From positions 20,298,001 to 20,362,000 of the forward strand of contig NC_079489.1 in the NCBI RefSeq assembly GCF_020520425.1: a stretch of 64,000 nucleotides of DNA, given 5' to 3'. Position 1 is the stretch's first letter; each line of letters starts with the position of its first letter. Positions 1 through 14,300 of the stretch are shown here, one piece after another. A program made the translations under genes and the position numbers. The notes under the pieces were generated by a model. It worked only from the letters and a program-made list of their open reading frames with translations. It was not told the DNA's origin and made no database searches. The DNA comes from Spinacia oleracea. Taxonomy: Eukaryota > Streptophyta > Magnoliopsida > Caryophyllales > Amaranthaceae.

Positions 1-449
1 AAGATAAATTAATTAAATAAGAGTTCTACTAGGATTCTAATTTAATTAATTCGTATCCTAGTAGGATTCGATTACTTATTCCATGGCCTATAAATATGAG
101 TTCAAGGCTCATAATTTATAACGAGTTTCAAGTATTCAAAGGTAAGAATTTGAGCAAAAATTCAGCCAAACACTTGCCCATATAGCCGAGTATTATTAGT
201 CCCTTAAGGGCAATTCTAGTTGGTCAATCTTAAGGCGGATCCGGACGTGCTGTGGACTTTCTGCGGAGGGACGACACTTGGAGTCCTAAAGACTTGTTCT
301 TGTTCGGTTCGGGCGCATCAAGGGAGGGCACGCTACAAAGTGTATGCATCTAAATTATGCTAATTGTTATGTGGCAATTAATTTGGAATCCTGGCATTTA
401 TGGTTTTTCCGCATGATTTATATTCATTTATATGTATCATAACCTAACA
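1..449 (+). mobile_element. LTR fragment, probable Ty1/copia-type, cut by window edge
   Basis: The stretch has the composition of a plant LTR: a CCTATAAATA promoter-like motif near 88-97, a GC-richer transcribed part and an end reading CCTAACA near 449. No primer-binding site follows it, so it looks like a solo or truncated LTR. The left end lies outside the window. Family and boundary are inferred from style only. Confidence 0.35.
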
Positions 450-1019
450 ACATCTGACTGTAACCCTAGCTTCTGGGCACATTTGTCCCCTTAGTATAAA
501 TAGAAGGCTACCCCTTAGTTAACATGTGTGGAGTGTGTTCTTTAGGTTTATTTTCAGTCATTTAGTTTCTCTTAGTGACACACTCTCACCACTTTATTTC
601 TTTTTAATTTAGTTAATTAGCTTAATTTGTCTTTTAATTTCTGCACATTTGGGAGAAAGATCTCCCTTTCTATTCAAGTAATATATATATAGCTAGTATT
701 TAAAAAAGAAAACCATGTATGACTAGATGACACATGTCACCCCCATCTTTCATCCATAATTTTGTTTTTGTTCTTTTCAATTTTGTTTGTTGTTTTTTAT
801 ACGAATGATTTTACAAATGCTTCATCACCTCTTTCACTTCATATTCTCCATTCAACATCAATTCACCATTTAATTAATAATCATTCAACCTCTTCATTTC
901 ATCTCCCCCTTAACACCCAATATTAGATGACACGATTCTTTAGACACGTTTGAAAATGCATGGTTACAAACATTAATATCTTCAATTGTGAATAGGGAAT
1001 TTTTTAAAAAAAGTTTATA
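450..1019. other. Intergenic, no gene recognised
   Basis: AT-rich sequence without a convincing reading frame. A TATAAATAG-type motif near 497-505 followed by a pyrimidine-rich stretch looks like a promoter and leader or another LTR remnant, but nothing downstream codes. Confidence 0.3.
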
Positions 1020-2112
1020 TTAAGAACAAATAGTTGAATAAGATCCTGCGCAACCCGTGATTTCATATGCTTCAATTTCTTGAGTTCCTGTGAGCTTGGG
1101 GTTATAAGGGTTGCACGATCATGCATGGACTTTCCCTTGAATGCTTTGGGTTGAGGAGCCCCCTTGGTCCCATATATCATTTGGGCCTTGTACTGATTTT
1201 AGTGGGAGCTTTCTCTTCTACTACTTAGTGTGAGTCCATGATAGTGATGATGATGAGGGAGAGAACTTAGAGGGTCTCGGGGAAACTCTGGATCCTTAAG
1301 ATCGTGGTCCTTCTCTCATTTGGATTAGCGAGTCCTAATATAATTCTCGTGCGTCGCTCTAGCTTGGACTGGAAATAGAAAGGGAAGAAACCAAGCAAAG
1401 AAAAACATAGAACTAAGAATTTCTCTCAACCTATATTCAACGAAATTAAGATAATATGCACATAAATGCATCTCTAATGACTCCTAAATATGTGAATTAG
1501 AAGTACATCACCCCCATGAATAAAATAGGTCCAATAGAATTAAGAATTAATCCATAAGAAACTTGACATCTTTTTTCTTCTTTGCGGCGCACGAACATGG
1601 TTCAAATCCCGTTGAGGTTGCTGCTGGTAGTCTAGTTGGATAAGTAGGGGGTTAAATGAGTCGTCGTTCTTATTATTGCCAGATATTGATGCTGAGCGCT
1701 GACGGGGATTCTATAGTTGAAGAAGATCGGAGGAGATGAACAACAAGGAACAAAAACCTTTTTGAGTTCTTGAACTTCTCACGTGTGAAGTGGTGCTACT
1801 ACTTTTCTTTATTTTCTTTCAGTTTCTTTATTTTTCTTCTTTTCTTCTTTTATTTAGTTCCTTAATTGCTTTGTAGCCTTTGTTCGACCAAAATCTTGTG
1901 TGAATCACAATTGAGCCTTGCCTGATTATCTCTGCTTGGACCGTGATCCAATATATACAAAACAAACTAATTAAGTGCAATAATCTTTAAAAATGTAAAT
2001 AAACAAATAATCCCAAAAGTAATAATGGTAACTTAAATGCTACTAATAATGACAAAGGCATACAAAAGACTAGAATAAGGGAATGTAAATATATCAAATT
2101 ACGCGCTTATCA
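1020..2112 (-). mobile_element. LTR-like fragment, reverse orientation
   Basis: Read on the minus strand, the sequence starts TGATAAGCGCG at 2112, a start typical of long plant Ty3/gypsy LTRs, and runs on as moderately AT-rich non-coding sequence. The other end is not placed; 1020 is a rough limit. I found no matching second LTR, target duplication or internal coding region here. Confidence 0.3.
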
Positions 2113-2514
2113 GGGGGTTTGATATATTATTCATTTTCAAAACAAAGAAAAAAAAATTCTCTATTTTTTTATGATTAAACCACATGAAGTTTTCTTCAAC
2201 CAGATATATTAAACTAAAGAAATCAAAATGAAAACTCAGATAAAACAATGATGAACATGCACGAAATGATAATTCATCAAAAATTTACAAAAGGGAAGTT
2301 TATAAAAAATTATGACTCGTGACTTTAAAATAAGACTGAGCAAACCACAATAATTGCAGAATTTTTACTCTGAAGAAAGTAATGAAGTAAACTACTTTAA
2401 CCAAGGCTCTTTTTTTTGGGTGATTCAACTATACTAAGCTAAAACTTCATATATACTAGTTGTTGGCACGTGTGCTAGCGCGCACGGTCCCCCAAGATAT
2501 AAATATGCTTACGT

Positions 2515-2680
2515 AAAGATCGATCTAACAACTTTGTGGCAAGTAAACATATTGTCAGTGACTAAACTTAAAGTTGGGAATGAATATGCATACAAATGAT
2601 AATATGGAAAAGATCGGTCTAACAACTTTATGGCAAATGACCAAACTTGAAGTTGGTGATAAATACGCACACAAATGATA
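2515..2680. repeat. Diverged direct duplication, about 90 bp x 2
   Basis: Two adjacent diverged copies each run from an AAGATCG(A/G)TCTAACAACTTT motif to (A/C)ACAAATGATA. They lie just left of the Harbinger-like element that starts at 2685. Confidence 0.5.
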
Positions 2681-2684
2681 CTTA

Positions 2685-4963
2685 GGCCCTGTCGTCGATG
2701 TGGAAACTCGTAGTCAGGAACCCGAGAGTACAAGATATTAAAAAAACATCAATTTTGAAGCCTTTCGCAGCCTGGACATCATGGCCTACTATGGGACATT
2801 GCTGAAAAAATGGTGGAGACGAATCATAAACGTGTTCAACTGAATCAACATCCTAGCTAAAGACACACTCAGTTGCATTCGTGTGCATTTATCTGCAACT
2901 TTTTCAACAATAATCTTATTTGCTTGCATAGTTCCTGATTACCATCATCCATGGGTTGCAGAAAGCTGTCTAATCTAAACAACCAAATTTCCTTGCTGTC
3001 TCACAATGATGTTGTCCTTTGTCCTTGGAGACTCAATACAACGACTATTATTCCTGTGAAAATAGAAAATAGTTATATTCAGTCTCCAAGGACCAGGGAT
3101 GATGTCAATGTCATTGTGACAGACAATGCAAAGAAAACTAGTTATTTCAGAATACACATATACCGGATTACGTACAGATGCTACAATTTCGTATGCTAAA
3201 GAGAAGTAAACGTTAAACTTTCATAATATCTACGCTATGCCATACCCAATGAGAAATACATTTACCAACTTCAAATATTAATTATTTCCCATGCATAATA
3301 TCTTAATTATTACAGGTAGATATGGAGTATTACTTGCTTAATTTAGTTTATTACATATTAATTACTTGTAGAATCGTAGAAGATATGTGATATGTTGACG
3401 TGAATTCGAGCAGTAACTTCAATCAATTAAAAGTTCAGCCAGTTAAAATAGCTCTATGGAACTCCTGATTCTAAACTAATTTTCATAATACCACAATGAT
3501 TCTAAACTATTTTCAATTGATAAAATAGCTCTACGGAACTCCTGACGCAAAAGGCAGAGGAGAAACGCGCTACTCCAAAGGAATTGTTAAAGAATAAAAG
3601 AAACAGTATGATGAGTGATATTGTACAGAGTACAATTGAAGATACTACATCTCAAAAACGGGAGCTAGGATTAGATTTCCCCAACATTGTGACAGCCTCA
3701 CAGAAAGAAAAATCATTTTGAGAGTACTAAATAAGACATAATTTTTTGTTTAAAAAGGGAGCTAGGATTTGAGTTTGCACCTAAAGACCAGCAGATACAC
3801 TTCTTGTTCTAGATTTCTACCATCAAATATGATACAAGAAGTTCTCCTGGATCAATAATTTCAGATTAAGGTAGATACAAAAACTCAAATTTTTGAATAA
3901 AATTTCAAAGGCTGACAGAGACAAACCACTGAATTCCTGAAGCGATAAAAGGGCCGAAATATAGGCATTGTATCTAACTTGGACACTTCTACAACACAAT
4001 CTGAAACAAGCATTATATGGATAAGGCTTGCACGAGAAAAAGGGATGTGAAACAATTCCTATGACATTAACAAGCTTCAAATTTCGAGAGCTAAATTTCA
4101 GTTCTTAAGCTAAAAAGAACATAAGAGGTCATGAAACTTAGATTGAGTAACAAAAACAGACCTGAGAAGCTAAGTAGAAGGAAAAGAGGAAAAGCATATG
4201 AACACCAGAACATTCAACACAAATTTGATTATATTGTTCAGCAGAAGAAAATCCTTTCATGTGAAACATCATGTTGTTCTTGGAAACTGCAGGAACATAG
4301 ACGGATAGCACAAAGTCAGGAAAGGTATGAAGGATCCTAGCAAAGCAAGGCAACCGAAAAAGATGAATAGATAAAGTAGGCATGAAATCTAAGCACCCTC
4401 TAGACATATCTTGTGCAAGTCTTCTGGCACAACCTTGATAGGCATTTTTTATGGAGGGCATACGATCTGATGGAATATTCTAAAAAGGATCTCTGGTGGA
4501 ATAACCTAAAGAAAGAATATAGAGAATAACAGTGAAGAGAACAACCTGAGAAGTTCATAATGAATGCTTGAATAAAGTTTTCAGCTGAACCCGTCTGCTA
4601 AGGTATAACAGATATATGTGCCACACAATCTCCATGATAAGACTTTGGCTTGGAAATCTCTATAACAGCTCCAGATATCTGGAAGAACAAACACAAGAAC
4701 AATTCCAAAGAATGTTAGATACTCAAAACCTCAGCATTTAAATCAACATAGAGGAAAAAATCGGCAGAAAAAGAAAGGAGAAAAAGAGAAGCAAACACGG
4801 AGCATTGAAAAAATCACATTTCAGCAGGAATACTTGCTTCCACACATATAGCTCACAAGTTTAAAGGTCAGTTTCCTACTGAGAATTAGAGATATGTAGT
4901 AGAATCTTTTGAAAGAAGCTCACTGAAGCTTCTGTTATCTAGGTTAGTGGCCACGACAGGGCC
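2685..4963. mobile_element. Harbinger/Tourist-like DNA transposon, non-autonomous
   Basis: The termini are inverted repeats: GGCCCTGTCGT at 2685 and ACGACAGGGCC ending at 4963. They are flanked by TTA at 2682-2684 and 4964-4966, the three-base target duplication typical of PIF/Harbinger elements. The 2.3-kb interior has no transposase reading frame that I can recognise, so any movement would need a transposase from elsewhere. It includes the fold-back at 2994-3124. The perfect terminal repeat is only 11 bases; boundaries are good but the family is inferred. Confidence 0.55.
2994..3124. repeat. Imperfect fold-back (hairpin) of about 130 bp
   Basis: The two halves are reverse complements with small bulges: a perfect 13-base pair (GTCCTTGGAGACT at 3021-3033 with its complement at 3081-3093) is flanked outward by GTCTCACAATGA at 2997-3008 pairing with 3111-3124, and inward by further imperfect pairing. 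Both strands therefore encode similar short open frames, which I treat as a by-product. It could be a young microRNA-type precursor or a small inverted duplication within the surrounding transposon. Confidence 0.5.
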
Positions 4964-4966
4964 TTA

Positions 4967-7060
4967 GTACTTCTATTCAATAAAGAAATGAGAAAAGATG
5001 AATTATACAGATGAGAAGATGGATACTCGGATCTTAAACTCTACCAATCAGAAAATAAAGATATATCACTACTCATATTTTCAAAAGCTTGTCTTGCACT
5101 AAACTAATAACATGACTGAGTTAAGGGGGATATGGAATGACTTCAGCTGAAGTCATCGCATACATAGCTTCAATAGTACATATAGTGTATACAATATACA
5201 AATTAAGATATTAACGCCATAGATTATCAACAACAAAAATCCAATCAATTCAGTGATCATGCTATAAGTATACAATACCTCCCAATGATGATATTCCATT
5301 GATTGGACAATTGACAGAACATGGGCTCTCTCCTACACAGAGACACAAATCTTGGCCTTAGATCCACATTATCTACTACCATGATTACAGGATATTTGAT
5401 CACCGCAATGCCCATTCGCAGGCTGCAAAACAGAACAGAAGAAATCAAGAGGTTCCATTCAACAACCAAACCATTTTGGTCTCTCTACGAACTTGATTCA
5501 CTACTAAAAACATATGCTCTTGGTTATTGTCTTTTGTAAAAATGCATAAAAGGCAAATTGGAAATGTCTTCAGGGGGGCATGATGAACCTAGTCATTTTG
5601 ACTAACTCAAAATAAAGGTTTGTTGAGTCATGAAACACACTGTAGCATTATAAATGTACCGTAAACACTCTCTTATGTTAATTATGAGCAAAATAACGAG
5701 AAACAACAAAGTCCCTCTGGATGTACATTTGTAAGCTGCTAATTAAATAGTTTTTTCCCTTTGAAAGCATTGTGAATTTAACGTAACACAAGTACCAAAA
5801 GCAAGTTCAATTGTAGGACTCATAACTAATGGATCAAGAAGAACCGACAACATGTATTAATCATATAAAAGTAGAAATAATAAAAGAGCCATTATATTTT
5901 GTGAAGGTATCACCAGAGGGGGAAATGAAAAGGTGATATTGGAAGGACTATCAGAAAGAACTGCATGTTGCTAATAGATATTGAATGTTGATGGTACCTA
6001 TTAGTCAAAGTTAACTAATCATGTAAGAACACGATCAACTTTGCGTAAGAAAACTTTATTCGTAAATGTTAGGAGTAGCAAGCTAAGAAATCGAAAATGG
6101 TTAACCTTTAGCCTGGGCTCTTTAGTTCTGTGGTTTTTAGGACTAAAGCGACAGGTGCCTGTAAACAACTGATCTCCAAGCTCATACAAAAGCTTCCTGA
6201 GTTCTGTTGGATCGAGTTTCGATGATTTCTCTTGCTTCACCAAGAACTGTGTCCTGCCCACCCTTGCCTCTCTCTTCTCTACTGTCCAATTGCCCCGGCC
6301 TCTCAAATCCATCCCCGACATTTTGACCAACATACACGTTGAAGTTAGATGGAGGGGAACTTAAGGTCCCAGGACCTCTTGCGACCCACTGCTGGGGTTT
6401 GGCCTGCCGGCGACTATTTTGGCCAGAGAATCTCGAACGATCTCTACGAACATCCTGGGTTGAAACTCATAATCCCAGCAAAAATCCTCAAAATTAAACA
6501 CTCCTCCTCACTCACAAGAATAACCCTCCAACTCAAATTGGGAATTTACAAAATCCACCCAAAAAACAAAGCTCGATTTAGGCTTTAAGTTGCTTCTTAC
6601 ACCCCTGAAATAATTCCATACATTTAATCAATAACAACCCAGAAATTCAAAGATATCAGTACAACAAATGAACAAACCCCACATTAATGCACCAGAAAAA
6701 ACAACAAAAAACACAAATAATTCATCACTTTTGTAACATTTCCAGTTTATTTCGAAACCCTAGCATTATTCCCCGATATAGAAATACCATAAAATACCAA
6801 CAAAATTATAAATTACAAACTACCTAGAAAAAAAATCAATAAAGTAAGAAAACATAAACATCCAGATTTGCAGAAATAGGCAAGAACAAAAAGAAAACTA
6901 ACCTCTGATAGATGAAAATAGGGAAAGTTTAAGAATCGAATTTGTTCCCTCTCTCTCTCTCGCTCTAAATTTGGGTAGGAGAAGTTCACGGAGTTCTCTA
7001 GGAGAGAGAAACTGAAACCTGGGGAAAGTTTTAATCATGAGAAATAGGGGTGACCGACTT
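4967..7060 (-). other. Possible unrecognised minus-strand transcription unit
   Basis: Three exon-like pieces lie in order on the minus strand. A pyrimidine-rich, leader-like piece (about 7060-6902) ends in CAGAG followed by GTTAG. An open frame starts with ATG at 6333 and contains MDLRGRGNWTVEKREARVG and a possible donor near 6108. An exon-like block at 5422-5279 follows a good acceptor (TTTTGCAG) and ends GAG|GTATTG, coding roughly for LRMGIAVIKYPVIMVVDN and onward. I do not recognise the protein and could not connect the pieces in one frame. It could be a decayed gene or a non-coding transcript. Confidence 0.2.
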
Positions 7061-9353
7061 TATAAGGGGAGAAATTGTCGAAGAGGAACTAAAATGAGTT
7101 GATTGAACAAAAAAAACCCTAACTGGTGATTACTGATTTACAGAAAAGGGACAAACTTACAGATTACTGATTTTGAGGACGATCGGAGAAAATCTCCATG
7201 ATTTGCTTATCCCTCTTATCCATGGCGACATCCCACAAATCATTGCCGATGTGCTTGGGCTTTGAGAAAACCAGAATAAATAAATAACAATAAATCGCAG
7301 GAGTAGATCCAGGAAGAAGACTAGATTAATCGCAAGAGTAGATCGAGGAAGAAGACTAATCCTGCCATCAGTGCCATAAAAGGCTTTGTGATGAGACAGG
7401 GCTAGCTCGAAAATGAAATTGAAGAGGGGAGAATCATTTGTCGAAATGAGAAGGGAAGCAGAGCAAGGGTGAAAGAATGCAGATGGGCATAAACATAAAA
7501 ACATTGTCTATAAGCTAAATGCCAAAAACAATTGTGCATGAAATTGGGGTATTATAGTAATTTCAACTCCTTGCTTTTATAAGTGGTAGGATAATAAAAA
7601 TCAAGAGCACAAATACATCTAAAACTTCATTCCGAAAGAGCACCAATTCGAGTATATCCAAATATTAACTACTGAAATAGAACTAACATACTAAAAGAAA
7701 GCAGCTGCAAAGTAAAACAATCCAACCATTCATACCATTGCCTTTGCTCATTAGAATTTAGAAGACTCTCAAACCTCAATATCACACTGCCTATGCTGCA
7801 ACAAAGAGTGCAGACAATTACAAGAAAGAACCATCAACACCTGTCAAAACAACACAACACAAAGTCAATCCAAAAAAGTCCACTCACATTGCACAAATTA
7901 AAAAGAAAGTCGAACAAAAAGATAAGAAACATATCGGGATCATTGGCAAACAGATAACGCGAACCCGAAAAGCTGAAAGTAACAAGAGTCTGGTTCAATT
8001 GTTCAAATAATTGATAGAATGCTCCAAACTGTTCACATCCGCAAAATTCATGTCCCTGTTATAAAAAATCACAATCAATTTCTTCCAAAACAAAAACTCA
8101 AATTCTTTTCAATATAGATAGATATAACCAAAAGTGGAATCTATTTAAATCAATATTATTTGATCTCATCATAAAATTTACAATTAACAAACTATTCAAA
8201 TCAAAATTTACAGTACAGACAGGGTGCAAAACTGGATTGATTTCAAGAGAAAAAAAAATAATTGAAGATTACGGGGGATTATGACGTGAATTGGAACTAA
8301 TTAATCAATGGTTACTTTTGAACAACCTAAAACGAATAATCAAAAATTAAAAAGTTAATGAAAGAGCTAGCAAAAGAAGAATTAATATGGGAAATTCCAG
8401 AGCAACATAAATTGATTAATCAATACATTCAGAAAGAAAAAACCCTAATTCAAGTTATTATAACCAATCAAATATGCTCACAAGTTACTCTTAAAAAATG
8501 CAGGAGATACTCCTAAAACTAACCATAATTAATCAAATATTCTCACAAGAACTGAAGGAAGAGTAAATAACCTGCTTAAGGGCGTTGGCAATAGAATTAG
8601 GGGGTTTGAATTATACCCTTAAGGAAGATGGAAGAGCAGAAGAAATTTCAGTAACAATAACAACAACAGTTGCACCGGCAAGGCCGCGGAGGTGGCTCCG
8701 ACGAGGGGGATGGGAAACAAAGCAGAGGCAGGGGACGAGAGAAGTAACTCCAACAATATCAATAATGGTTTCAAGATCAACCGACGACAAGGTGAAGCGG
8801 ATAGCTGGGGACCACGACGATGGTAACACGCCGGCACACCGACAACAAAGAGGGGGCGAAGGAACAAATCAGAGGAGAGAGAAAAACCCAAATGAATTAT
8901 CAAGGGTTTGAGATTTCTCAATTGGATTGATTCAATAAATTGATAAAAGGATTAGAGAGATTACCCAAAGGATGTAGGTGACGAATCAACCCAAATTTTG
9001 TAAATCTTCAGAAATTCATCGCCATTATTTTTCGGATCGCTATTTGTCAGGACCGAGAGTGTGCAGAGAATGAGGAGAGAGAAGAGCTCATCAAAGTGAT
9101 GACATGAGGTAGAAGAAGGGGAAAAAACGAAAGAAAACATGAAGCCCAATACAGACATTACACTGTCTGTAAGCTAGAGGGGAAAAAAAAGGCATGAAAA
9201 TGGGGGCAGAAACGTAATTACACTATTATATGAATAGTAAATGCAAGTTTTCTCTTTTACCAGTGTTAAGATTTCCCCTTACATAATCATTAAATAAAAC
9301 GTTCAAGTCAAGAAGAGTTATGAAATATCATAAGCATTCAATTCAAATCAGTA
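7061..9353. other. Intergenic, exon-like fragments only
   Basis: No conserved protein is visible. On the minus strand two blocks end in plausible donors: 9158-8977 (ends TTTGG|GTAATC) and about 8920-8573 (ends TTAAGCAG|GTTATT). The second is unusually GC-rich for the region. The frames they open have biased, low-information composition. They may be leaders of a non-coding RNA or a captured gene fragment. Confidence 0.2.
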
Positions 9354-9358
9354 ACATC

Positions 9359-9853
9359 TGTTGTGGGAGTTTTTCCAATGGTTGATGACGAGGAGGTATC
9401 CGGTTCCACGTAGGGTCTTGTCCAGCTCGCGTCGGGCGGCTTTCCTGCAAAACAAGAATATTCCCTCCGATGCTTAAGTAAGATTAGGGTTTCAGAAATG
9501 AGAGCTTAGTAAAAAGAAAGCATTTACTATCTCAAATTGAAGGGTGTTTCTTTATCTAGGAACTTGTGTCTATTTCTTGGGAATTGAGTGTATTTATATC
9601 CTCCCCCTTTTGGGGGAAAGCCTAGGAGGGAATCATATGATTGACTGGGTCCCCATGACATGACAAGTGTCTTTGTCATAACATTCTCTGTATTGGGCCA
9701 TGGGCTTAAAGAGGTGTTTGTACACTTATCTCAGCCATACATCATCATTTGTCCATTCCATAGTGGCTGTCAAGTAGACATTTCACCAGCTGGGACGCGC
9801 CACGTGGCATGGTGCGATTGGGCTACGTAGGCTGGGTATTTTCACCCACATCA
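9359..9853 (-). mobile_element. Solo LTR, reverse orientation
   Basis: Read on the minus strand the block starts TGATGTGGGTGA and ends CTCCCACAACA, giving TG...CA ends. It has a TATAAATACA promoter-like motif in the middle and is flanked by the same five bases, ACATC, at 9354-9358 and 9854-9858. No internal region or partner LTR is present, so it is the scar left by recombination between two LTRs. The family (copia or gypsy) cannot be told from the LTR alone. Confidence 0.7.
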
Positions 9854-9858
9854 ACATC

Positions 9859-11190
<1,332 letters not shown>

Positions 11191-11195
11191 TCTTC

Positions 11196-11210
11196 TCATT
11201 TATATATTCA
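11196..11210 (+). promoter_or_regulatory. Possible TATA region of the GDI gene
   Basis: TTTATATATTC lies about 110 bases before the GDI start codon, with a CT-rich leader-like stretch between them. Position and sequence fit a plant core promoter, but AT-rich motifs are common here. Confidence 0.3.
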
Positions 11211-11315
11211 TTGATGACTTGAGGTACCCTAAACTCTTATAATCTCTCTCCTCCCTCGTTCGCCCTTTCTCTGTTTTTTCTTCCTCGACTTTCAACCGAT
11301 CTGACCTGAATCGCC

Positions 11316-14300
11316 ATGGATGAAGAATACGATGTCATAGTTCTCGGTACTGGTCTCAAGGAATGCATTCTCAGTGGTCTACTCTCTGTTGATGGCCTCA
11401 AGGTTTCGATTTCCCCCTTTTCCCTCCCAATTTCGTTTTGATTTTCGTTGAAGTTGAATCGTCAATCGATAAATTGAGATTCATGCTGATTATCTGATGA
11501 TTTAGATGTTTAATTGAAATGGATTTCTCTATAATTTTGTGTTTGATCGAGGGATCCTCTTGATTTGAATAGTTGTTGTTTTGATGCATTTGAATTTTGT
11601 TTATTTGATGGGATAATTTGTATAAGTACCGCAAGCTATTGTATTAGATGTTATCATTGTTGATTGAATGAAAAGTTGAAAGTATGTTGGATGATTTTTG
11701 GATTATGGACTTATTTGGCTGGGTTTTCAATTGTAGTTTTGCTTTAAGTGGGATAAAAATGTATTTTTGCTGATTATTGTTGTCATTAGCTAGAGAGTTT
11801 TACTGATCTTTGTGTGAGGAAGGGTGTTGGTCGCCCCAGAGCGTAAGCGATTCTTAGCTAGAAGATAGAAGAAAACAGTGTGTTGTATGGATTATTATTC
11901 CTTTATAGATATAGCTCAGCCTTTGTGCAAGGACATCAAGGTTTTTATTCTAGCGGGCAATAGGCAATATATCTTAGGTTACCCTCCCTGCCCCTCCTTT
12001 CGTTATTGCGGTGGAATTTGGATGGGAGGTAGGGATTAATAGGTAAATATGGTATTGATCTTGAAATCATGGTATTTGTGTATGGATGAAGAGATCTTTC
12101 CTCTTCAAATGTGCACGAACCTCTTGACCTCTCTTGTATTTTGTTAGTCTTTTGAAGGCTGCCTTTGCGACCAGAACGGTAGAACCTAGATACAGAGTGC
12201 ATTTCAAAGCAAAGTATACACATTGTCCAGTTTTCTGATATCCGTGCTTATTTTCTTTTCTTCTGTTGTATCCTAGTTTGACTTAACTTTCTGAATGTCT
12301 AAGACTTGATTTTGGCTGATTCTTCACTCAAATCAAGGTTCTCACAGTTCCATGTCTGAATTGGGAGTTAATGGTACATTTCAGTAGCTCTGCGATCTAC
12401 TATTATCGTTTTTGATTAGTCTCTACTTACCAAGGGCCTAAAGGCGCAACCTGATATAAAAAACGTAAGAGTGAGTAATTGTGAGTATGGGCGACTTCCA
12501 TGACCAATGCGTGGACAGTTGTAGGAAATGGAATAATTCTGGCACAAATCCGTGTTAACTGTAAAAGATATAATACTATCTTCCGTTTCTGATTTTTTTC
12601 CTTTAAAAATGCTGTCACTGCTAGTAGAATTATTTGATGCTTTTCTGTACAAGTGGGCAGATTGCGAAGTATGTAGGCGCTCCTAAAAAATGTAGGTTTA
12701 TCACTGTTTTAAAAAGAACAAGCCAGGATAGGGGTGTTTCTTTATATAAATGTGAAGATAGATACTGCAAGTGAAGTTTCTACATTTAGCTTTTCTCCAC
12801 CGAAATAAACCACGCTAAGGGCTCGCCTGGAATGGGTGTAATGGCAGGTGAAAAAGTAATGAAGTAATAATTCTGACTTTTTTTTGGTTTGGATTTAGGT
12901 AATTAAATAATGGGGTAACTTATTCCCCCATTTTGGGGTTAATTGTTACCCACCTCCCCCTAGGGTAATTATTCCCCCTGTAAAACTAAAAACTATCTCC
13001 TCTATCAAACTCTCCACCTTCTCTCTCCTCTGGTTCTCATTTTCTTTCACCACCATACCATACATCTCCGCGACTCCGTTCAACGGCAGCAGTTGGCCGG
13101 CACCAAAGCCCTCCGTTAGACAACCATTTCCTTAGACGGAGTTGAAAAGCCCCATCAATTCAGGCCAAGAGCAGTGGCTCCTCGTCGGGAACTTTTCAAA
13201 AACCCTAGAACTCAAATTGGAGCCATCAATTGAGGGATTCTTGATCGAGATTTTAGGACTTTTGAACTTTTTCGTGAGGCGGTGCTCCTGGTGGTGTCAA
13301 TTTTAACACCGCCATGGTAGATGTAGTCGATGGCGGCGAGGTTGTGTTCTTACTAGAGTTGATGTTGATGCTGATGTCGAGGTTAATGAAGAGAGGGAGG
13401 AGTTTGCTCTCTACCCCAAGAGTGTTTCCAAACCTTAGACGAAGAACTATTGCTCCCTAAATTAACACCCTAGTAGAATCTAACCCATTAAAGTTTACCC
13501 CCTTAATGATTTATGGGATTCCAGGCATGCCCTAAGGAAAAATATTTTCATTTTCTTCATTGCTTAGTATTGGTGAATGATTAGCTAAGTGGATTAACAA
13601 AAGTTGAACTTCTATGTAATCAGCTGGATTGTTCTTGCCATATGGTCATGTGCTTTTATTCTTTTTTTATTTATATTTATTCTTCTTATGTTGGATTTTG
13701 ATAAGCTATGTTTCATGATTTAGGTCCTACACATGGACAGGAATGACTATTACGGAGGAGAATCAACTTCGCTTAATCTCATTCAGGTAGGTATTATATT
13801 GTTCTGTACAGGTTTGGGCTATATGTATTTAAATAGTATTATATACTAAATGTTGACCATTTTCGTGTAATTGTAGCTTTGGAAGAAGTTTAGAGGAAAT
13901 GACCAGCCTCCAGCAGATTTAGGTCCCAGCAGAGATTATAATGTGGATATGACGCCAAAGGTCTATATTGCTTACAGTATTTTCCTCTATACATCTACTT
14001 GTGCTAGTTTATATCGTTCTCTTAACTTCATTTTTCTTTTTCAACCCTCAGTTCATAATGGCAAATGGTGCCCTCGTCCGGGTTCTCATACACACAGATG
14101 TCACAAAATATCTCTACTTCAAAGCGGTTGATGGTAGTTTCGTGTTTAACAAGGGAAAGGTATGACTTATCAATGAAATGCAGCAGCTGTTTTAGATTGG
14201 TCTTAGGTCCTGACACGATTACAAGAATGATTTTGATTTTGTCATTGTATGACTAAACCATGTATTAGGTTCACAAAGTGCCTGCTACTGACATGGAGGC

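Noticed and set aside
1600-1625. tRNA-like B box (GGTTCAAATCCCG)
   Set aside because: No A box, no stems around it, and it lies within an LTR-like region.
8585-8911. 108-codon plus-strand frame and two minus-strand frames
   Set aside because: Three frames open at once in a GC-rich stretch; composition is biased and no motif is seen.
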